This document shows, piece by piece, positions 5,589 to 10,662 of a stretch of 10,662 bases of DNA. The translations under genes were made by a program, and so were the position numbers. This stretch comes from an uncultured Flavobacteriaceae bacterium (GTDB taxonomy: Bacteria; Bacteroidota; Bacteroidia; Flavobacteriales; Flavobacteriaceae): positions 1 to 10,662 of the forward strand of contig CALIIP010000077.1 of NCBI GenBank assembly GCA_938018045.1, given 5' to 3'. The notes beneath the pieces are model-generated. The model saw nothing but the letters and a program-made list of their open reading frames with translations, had not been told where the DNA came from and did no database searches. Position 1 is the stretch's first letter. Each line of letters starts with the position of its first letter.

Positions 5589-7358
5589 TTAAATTATATC
5601 CATCTTCCGTAATAAAAAAGAAGCATTCATATTTTTACAAATTCCTTTTTTAAAGGTATAGTCAAAATGGAGTTCATCATTAAGTATCTCTGCGTCAAAA
5701 TAGTAGTTTTTAACTTCTTCCAATTCTTTTTCTATTTCACACAAGCTTAAATCGTGTGTTGCAATAATTCCTGTAGCGTTTGAAGCAACTAGTTTTTCAA
5801 CAAACTTTCGAGAACCAATTGCTTTATCTGTACTATTTGTACCCTTTAAAATTTCATCAAGAATAATAAAATAGGGTTCTTTTTGAATAGCATCTACAAT
5901 AAACTTTAATCGCGTCAATTCTGAAAAGAAAAAAGAACTATCGTCTGTCAATGAATCAGAAGTACGCATACTTGTAATCAACTTTACAGGTGAATAGATA
6001 CTTTCTTTAGCGCAAATTGGTAAGCCAACATTCGCCATAACAATATGCAAAGAAACTGTTCTTAAAAAAGTACTTTTTCCAGCCATATTTGCGCCAGTAA
6101 CTATGAAAAACTGCTCATGATTTATGGTTATATCATTGTCAACTCGTTTTTCTACTTTCAACAAAGGATGACCCAAACCTTTGGTATTAATTGCCGTTTT
6201 ATTTTTTGTTATTTCCGAAAAAATATAGTTTGGATGATTGAATACAAAATTCCCTAACGAATTATAAGCATCAAAAAAGGAAATGACTTCAAACCAATCT
6301 TCTACCTTATGATTGTAATCTTGAATCCATTGCTCAATCTTAGAACTTTGCTTGCAATCCCAAAGTAAAAATCCGTTTCCTACAATAGCAAAAAAAATGT
6401 TGTTTCTACTATCTAATGCATCTAATAATTTTGAAAATTCGTTAAAAATTTGTGACGCTTTTTTTCCTTCTGATGTTATTTTTTGTTGTTTTTCTTTTAG
6501 TATTTCAGAATTAAATACATTGTTTTCTATTTTCTCTAACAATACGGAATATTGTCTAAAAGTGCTTTTTATTTTATCGGAATTTGAAGATAAATCTGAT
6601 ATTTTTTTTAAATATTTTCCAGTAATAGATAATCCAATAAATAACCAAATAATTGCAGGAAAAGGAGATAGTATACTTGCGAATGTAAGTCCTAAAAGAA
6701 TTGTAGATACAATTGCGAAACCTATTGGTAGCCATTTCATTATTTTAGGTAAAAAGACATTGTATCTTTTTAGCCAATCGATGATTTTATTCGCAGGAGT
6801 TTCAATATTTACGAGATTAGCATTTGCAGAGAAATTTTGTCTCCATTCTGGTATTGAAGCCAATTCTTTTAGTGCTTCTTGTCTTAAAACAATATTTTCA
6901 ATTGAATTAGCAGTTAATTCGTCTGCCAACTTTTTAGAACCTTCTTTTATTGATGTCCTATTAATAAACTGATAGAATGAACCTCTTCCAAATAAATCTA
7001 TATCTAAACTGTAATAGTGTTTTGGGTCTTGAAATTCTAACCCTTGTTGATTATCAAAATATTCTCCAGAAGCAATTTTTATTTCATCTTCGTTAATAAC
7101 GATAAGTGCATCTGATAGTTTTTTTGCTGATTTAATTTTCGAATATTTCTTTAGTAAGAAAAGAAAAATAGCCAAACCTATTATTCCTATAATGCTAGCA
7201 ATTTGTATCTGTTGAAAAGCGAAATAAACACTAAAAACAGTAACTACGAACACCAAAAAACGAATGATACTTAGTTGTATCAATTTCTTTTTGGACGTTT
7301 TAGAACCTAACTGATGCTTTTTTAGTTGTTCCTTATAAAATGTGATTGGAATCTTCAA
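5589..7358 (-). CDS. Membrane-anchored MutS-like ATPase (MutS core plus ATPase domain, no mismatch-reading domain)
   Basis: This 589-residue protein pairs predicted membrane helices with a MutS-type ABC ATPase. Hydrophobic segments lie at about 29-48, 52-70, 208-228 and 232-248. A MutS core-like block (LFGRGSFYQFINRTS, 122-136) sits between the two helix pairs. The C-terminal ATPase has Walker A TGANMAGKST (421-430), a FFFSEL block near the signature region (476-481), Walker B IILDEILKGTN (498-507) and the THD switch (534-536). The N-terminal mismatch-binding domain of MutS1 and the Smr nuclease of MutS2 are both missing, so classical mismatch repair is unlikely. Such proteins are common in Bacteroidota under the label DNA mismatch repair protein MutS. 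The start is TTG, with an in-frame stop at 7368-7370 and the next Met near residue 207, far past the first helix pair. Its biological role is unknown. Confidence 0.85.
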   Translation of the reverse strand: MKIPITFYKEQLKKHQLGSKTSKKKLIQLSIIRFLVFVVTVFSVYFAFQQIQIASIIGIIGLAIFLFLLKKYSKIKSAKKLSDALIVINEDEIKIASGEYFDNQQGLEFQDPKHYYSLDIDLFGRGSFYQFINRTSIKEGSKKLADELTANSIENIVLRQEALKELASIPEWRQNFSANANLVNIETPANKIIDWLKRYNVFLPKIMKWLPIGFAIVSTILLGLTFASILSPFPAIIWLFIGLSITGKYLKKISDLSSNSDKIKSTFRQYSVLLEKIENNVFNSEILKEKQQKITSEGKKASQIFNEFSKLLDALDSRNNIFFAIVGNGFLLWDCKQSSKIEQWIQDYNHKVEDWFEVISFFDAYNSLGNFVFNHPNYIFSEITKNKTAINTKGLGHPLLKVEKRVDNDITINHEQFFIVTGANMAGKSTFLRTVSLHIVMANVGLPICAKESIYSPVKLITSMRTSDSLTDDSSFFFSELTRLKFIVDAIQKEPYFIILDEILKGTNSTDKAIGSRKFVEKLVASNATGIIATHDLSLCEIEKELEEVKNYYFDAEILNDELHFDYTFKKGICKNMNASFLLRKMDII

Positions 7359-7389
7359 TTTTGAAATCTATATTTAATTCAAAGAAACA

Positions 7390-7424
7390 AAAAATCTCAA
7401 ATCTTTTATCGATTTGAGATTTTT
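7390..7424 (-). terminator. Intrinsic terminator of the sdh operon
   Basis: A perfect 14-bp stem (7390-7403 with 7411-7424) and 7-base loop begins 31 bases past the sdhB stop. On the - strand the stem ends in five T and runs into TGTTTCTTT, the usual U-rich tail of a Rho-independent terminator. It separates sdh from the mutS-like gene downstream. The 97-base gap that holds it shows no good TAnnTTTG promoter for that gene. Confidence 0.85.
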
Positions 7425-7455
7425 ATTATTTACTTTACTTAGAATGATAAATTTA

Positions 7456-8202
7456 TTATCCTTTTGAAGTGGCCTTCATATATTCCCTATTCATTCGAGC
7501 AATATTTTCTAATGAAATTCCTTTAGGACATTCAACTTCACAAGCACCAGTATTTGTACAATTTCCAAACCCTTCAGCATCCATTTGAGCCACCATATTC
7601 ATAACTCTGTCTGTTGCTTCCACTTGACCTTGAGGTAATAATGCGTATTGTGAAACTTTTGCAGAAACAAATAACATTGCACTAGAATTTTTACATGTTG
7701 CGACACATGCTCCACATCCAATACATGTTGCAGCGTCCATCGCCTCATCTGCAATATCTTTTGCAATAGGAATTGAATTTGCATCTTGGGTATTACCTGA
7801 AGTATTTACAGAAATATATCCACCAGCATGTTGAATTCTATCAAAAGCACTCCTGTCAACAACTAAATCTTTAATTACCGGAAAAGCATTTGCTCTAAAT
7901 GGTTCAATATAAATAGTATCACCATCTTTAAACGAGCGCATATGTAACTGACAAGTAGTTACACCGCCATCAGGACCATGTGCTTGACCGTTTATATACA
8001 TTGAACACATTCCGCAAATTCCTTCACGGCAATCGTGATCAAATGCGATAGGCTCATCACTAGAATTTACCAATTGCTCATTCAATACATCCATCATTTC
8101 AAGAAATGACATATGTTCAGAAATATCAGTTACTTTATACTCGACTATTTTACCCTTGTCGTTTGCATCTTTTTGACGCCAAATTTTTAATGTTAAATTC
8201 AT
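7456..8202 (-). CDS. sdhB: Succinate dehydrogenase iron-sulfur subunit
   Basis: This 248-residue subunit carries electrons from the flavoprotein to the membrane quinone site through three iron-sulfur clusters. The N-terminal [2Fe-2S] domain uses Cys58, Cys63, Cys66 and Cys84 (DCREGICGMC, then TTCQL). By analogy with characterised SdhB proteins the [4Fe-4S] cluster takes Cys160, Cys163, Cys166 and Cys225, and the [3Fe-4S] cluster takes Cys170, Cys215 and Cys221. CIGCGACVATC and the following NSSAMLFVSAKV are typical of the type B enzymes of Bacteroidota and Wolinella rather than the proteobacterial form. It is cytoplasmic, bound to the inner face of the membrane. It is the last gene of sdhCAB, 9 bases after sdhA, and is followed by a strong hairpin terminator. 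All cluster ligands are present and the length is normal. Confidence 0.96.
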   Translation of the reverse strand: MNLTLKIWRQKDANDKGKIVEYKVTDISEHMSFLEMMDVLNEQLVNSSDEPIAFDHDCREGICGMCSMYINGQAHGPDGGVTTCQLHMRSFKDGDTIYIEPFRANAFPVIKDLVVDRSAFDRIQHAGGYISVNTSGNTQDANSIPIAKDIADEAMDAATCIGCGACVATCKNSSAMLFVSAKVSQYALLPQGQVEATDRVMNMVAQMDAEGFGNCTNTGACEVECPKGISLENIARMNREYMKATSKG

Positions 8203-8211
8203 TTGGTCTTC

Positions 8212-10218
8212 TTATTTATATGAACGAGTTTTCAACTCAATATCTTTAAATTCTAGTTGTTCTTTGTGTAAAATCGCCTCACTTGGTTCTCCTGTATATT
8301 CCCAAGCAGCAACATAAGCGTAGTTTTCATCATCTCTTTTTGCTTCACCATCTTCGGTTACATGTTCTTCTCTAAAATGACCTCCACAAGACTCTTCGCG
8401 ATCTAAAGCATCTTTTGCAAATAATTCTCCTAACTCTATAAAATCAGCAACTCTTCCTGCTTTTTCTAATTCTTGGTTAAATTCGTTTAAACTTCCTGGA
8501 ACTTTTACGTTCTTCCAAAAATCTTTTCTTACCTCTTGAATTTCCTGAATAGCTTCTTCTAACCCTTTTTTATTTCTAGACATACCACATTTCTCCCACA
8601 TGATATTCCCTAATTTCTTATGATAATAATCTACAGAATGACTTCCTTTATTATTGATAAAAAAGGCTAGTTTTTCTTTCACAGATTTTTCTGCTTCATC
8701 AAATTCAGAGCTTTCAGTAGAAATAGTTCCTGTACGAATATCGTCTGCCAAATAATCTCCAATTGTATATGGTAAAACAAAGTAACCATCTGCAAGACCT
8801 TGCATCAATGCAGAAGCACCTAATCTATTTGCACCATGATCAGAAAAGTTTGCTTCTCCAATACAATAACAACCAGGAATTGTAGTCATTAAGTTATAGT
8901 CAACCCAAACGCCTCCCATTGTATAGTGGACTGCAGGATAAATCATCATAGGTGTTTCGTATGGATTCTGATCTACAATTTTCTCGTACATCTGAAATAA
9001 ATTTCCATATTTTGCTTCAACGATTGCTTGTCCTAGTTCGTATATTTTTTCAGATGATGGATTATCAATATTATTAATTTTTGCTTGTTCCTTACCGTAT
9101 CTTTCAATTGCAGATGCAAAATCTAAATATACAGCTTCACCTGTTGCATTTACACCATAACCAGCATCACAACGTTCTTTTGCTGCTCTTGAAGCAACAT
9201 CTCTTGGAACTAAATTACCAAATGCAGGGTAACGTCTTTCTAAGTAATAATCTCTTTCTTCTTGAGATAAGTCTGTTGGTTTTTTACTACCATCTCTAAT
9301 AGCCTTAACGTCATCTAAATTTTTTGGCACCCAAATTCTTCCATCATTACGCAACGATTCAGACATCAATGTTAATTTTGACTGATAGTCACCACTTCTT
9401 GGAATACATGTTGGATGTATCTGTGTGTAACAAGGATTCGCAAAGTATGCTCCTTTTTTATGAATTTTCCATGCTGCAGTAGCATTAGATCCCATTGCAT
9501 TAGTAGATAGGAAATATACATTTCCATATCCTCCTGAAGCAATAACAACTGCATGAGCAGAATGGCGTTCTATTTCTCCTGTGATTAAGTTACGAGCAAT
9601 AATTCCTCTTGCTTTACCATCAACTTTTACAACATCCAACATTTCATGACGATTGTGCATCGTTATTTTTCCACGTGCAATCTGTCTGTTCATTGCTGAA
9701 TATGCTCCTAATAATAGTTGTTGTCCTGTTTGTCCTTTAGCATAAAAAGTTCTAGAAACTAAAACACCACCAAATGAACGGTTGTCAAGTAATCCTCCAT
9801 AGTCTCTTGCAAACGGAACACCTTGAGCCACACATTGATCAATAATATTTCCTGAAACTTCAGCCAAACGGTGAACGTTTGCTTCTCTAGAACGATAATC
9901 TCCACCTTTTACAGTATCATAAAATAATCTGTAGTTTGAATCTCCGTCTCCTTGGTAATTTTTTGCTGCATTTATTCCTCCTTGTGCAGCAATTGAATGT
10001 GCTCTACGAGGAGAATCTTGATAACAAAATGCTTTTACATTGTATCCTAATTCTGCTAATGTAGCGGCTGCAGAACCTCCTGCAAGACCTGTACCAACAA
10101 CAATAACGTCTATGTTTCTTTTGTTTGCTGGATTTACAAGGTTGATATGTTCTTTATAATTTGACCACTTATCTGAAAGTGAATCTCCTTTCGGTACTCT
10201 TGAGTCTAACGTTCCCAT
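8212..10218 (-). CDS. sdhA: Succinate dehydrogenase flavoprotein subunit
   Basis: This 668-residue catalytic subunit oxidises succinate to fumarate in the TCA cycle. The FAD-binding dinucleotide motif is VGTGLAGGSAA (41-51), and His74 in RRAHSIAAQGG is the expected covalent FAD attachment site. Substrate-site residues can be matched to the family: His268 (QIHPT), Arg339 (VPRDVASRA), His431 (HYTMGGVW) and Arg465 (GANRLGAS). The long insertion-bearing form with ESCGGHFREEH near residues 609-619 fits the type B succinate dehydrogenase/fumarate reductase of Bacteroidota. It should lie in the cytoplasm, docked to SdhB. It starts 2 bases after sdhC and precedes sdhB by 9 bases. Sequence alone does not decide the reaction direction, but with a probable aerobic host, shown by the O2-dependent desaturase, succinate oxidation is expected. 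Confidence 0.97.
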   Translation of the reverse strand: MGTLDSRVPKGDSLSDKWSNYKEHINLVNPANKRNIDVIVVGTGLAGGSAAATLAELGYNVKAFCYQDSPRRAHSIAAQGGINAAKNYQGDGDSNYRLFYDTVKGGDYRSREANVHRLAEVSGNIIDQCVAQGVPFARDYGGLLDNRSFGGVLVSRTFYAKGQTGQQLLLGAYSAMNRQIARGKITMHNRHEMLDVVKVDGKARGIIARNLITGEIERHSAHAVVIASGGYGNVYFLSTNAMGSNATAAWKIHKKGAYFANPCYTQIHPTCIPRSGDYQSKLTLMSESLRNDGRIWVPKNLDDVKAIRDGSKKPTDLSQEERDYYLERRYPAFGNLVPRDVASRAAKERCDAGYGVNATGEAVYLDFASAIERYGKEQAKINNIDNPSSEKIYELGQAIVEAKYGNLFQMYEKIVDQNPYETPMMIYPAVHYTMGGVWVDYNLMTTIPGCYCIGEANFSDHGANRLGASALMQGLADGYFVLPYTIGDYLADDIRTGTISTESSEFDEAEKSVKEKLAFFINNKGSHSVDYYHKKLGNIMWEKCGMSRNKKGLEEAIQEIQEVRKDFWKNVKVPGSLNEFNQELEKAGRVADFIELGELFAKDALDREESCGGHFREEHVTEDGEAKRDDENYAYVAAWEYTGEPSEAILHKEQLEFKDIELKTRSYK

Positions 10219-10220
10219 AA

Positions 10221-10662
10221 CTATGATAATACGTATTTAAGGTGATGAAAAAGTGCAATGAAAATAAATCCTAATGGAATTAAGATAGCGTAGGCTTTTC
10301 CAAATTTTTTCAATCCGTTTGTATATTTATTATTTGCTCCAACTGATTGAAATGCTGAATTGAAACCGTGTAATAAGTGCAATGATAAAAACACAAATGC
10401 TATGACATAAGCGATGGTTCTTATATGACTATGAAATTTATGCTGTAATTCTTCAAAATAGCGATAACCTTCACCATCTGCTAATAAACCAGACATGTCA
10501 CCTTGAATAAATTTTGTATTTAATTCTGGAATCCAGAAATCTATAAAGTGTAATATAATAAATGCCAATATTGCTAATCCACTCCAAATCATATTTCTTG
10601 ACATCCAAGAAGAATTAGCAGCGCCATTATTTTTGGCATATTTTACAGTTCTGGCTTTACTG
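10221..10662 (-). CDS. sdhC: Succinate dehydrogenase cytochrome b subunit, 5' end outside the window
   Basis: The reading frame stays open to the window edge, so the N-terminus is missing and the Met encoded at 10602-10604 is internal. The 146 visible residues include, before that Met, ARTVKYAKNNGAANSSW, a block typical of flavobacterial SdhC. Three membrane helices can be seen: LAILAFIILHFIDFW, the helix after HSHIRTIAY that contains LSLHLLHGF, and a last one ending in FHHLKY. Type B enzymes have a single five-helix anchor with two b hemes and no SdhD; the histidines in the visible helices are candidates for some of the heme ligands. The missing part is probably about 70-80 residues with the first two helices. 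It anchors SdhAB and passes electrons to menaquinone. Its TAG stop lies 2 bases before sdhA. Confidence 0.93.
   Translation of the reverse strand, partial: SKARTVKYAKNNGAANSSWMSRNMIWSGLAILAFIILHFIDFWIPELNTKFIQGDMSGLLADGEGYRYFEELQHKFHSHIRTIAYVIAFVFLSLHLLHGFNSAFQSVGANNKYTNGLKKFGKAYAILIPLGFIFIALFHHLKYVLS

Noticed and set aside
6352..6972. 206-codon open frame on the + strand opposite the mutS-like gene
   Set aside because: It lies wholly within a well supported gene on the other strand, resembles no family, and reads like an antisense shadow of AT-rich coding sequence.
7380..7387. TTTCTTTG on the - strand as a promoter for the mutS-like gene
   Set aside because: It lacks the A of TAnnTTTG, no TTG sits about 19 bases upstream, and the T-rich bases are better explained as the tail of the sdh terminator.
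10602..10604. Taking this Met codon as the start of sdhC
   Set aside because: The frame remains open to the window edge and the 19 upstream codons encode a block typical of SdhC, so the Met is internal and the gene is partial.

Overview
The window looks like ordinary chromosome of a marine-type member of the Flavobacteriaceae (Bacteroidota). This is an inference from the strong AT bias, the absence of clear Shine-Dalgarno sequences before most genes, a TAnnTTTG-type promoter match at the left edge, and the close resemblance of the encoded proteins to flavobacterial families. I cannot name the genus. Coding density is very high and no gene-free stretch reaches 300 bases. I saw no tRNA, rRNA, CRISPR array, insertion sequence or phage gene.

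Left block, + strand (about 1-2245). A small four-helix membrane protein of unknown role (43-462) is followed by a phospholipid acyltransferase of the PlsC type (492-1241, TTG start) and, 11 bases later, a soluble di-iron acyl-ACP desaturase (1253-2245). The last two form a compact membrane-lipid pair: one makes unsaturated acyl chains and the other places acyl chains on the glycerol backbone. A 14-bp hairpin (2265-2299) lies where this block meets the convergent - strand genes and overlaps the last codons of the first of them.

Middle block, - strand (2272-7358, transcribed right to left). A membrane-anchored MutS-like ATPase (5589-7358, TTG start) is followed after 47 bases by three genes with no bases between them: a DUF1330 protein (5152-5541), a cytoplasmic molybdopterin/[4Fe-4S] oxidoreductase (3055-5151) and a nitrilase-superfamily omega-amidase (2272-3054). 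Both junctions read TAA-ATG, so the three are very probably co-transcribed and translationally coupled. The oxidoreductase has no Cys or SeCys at the likely molybdenum-ligand position, and its substrate is unknown. This cluster is the least explained part of the window.

Right block, - strand (7390-10662). This is the type B succinate dehydrogenase operon in the order sdhC (cut by the window edge), sdhA, sdhB. Spacers are 2 and 9 bases, and a strong intrinsic terminator follows sdhB. The complex links the TCA cycle to the menaquinone pool. I did not find a convincing novel defence or mobile system here; the candidates worth following are the molybdoenzyme cluster and the membrane MutS homologue.
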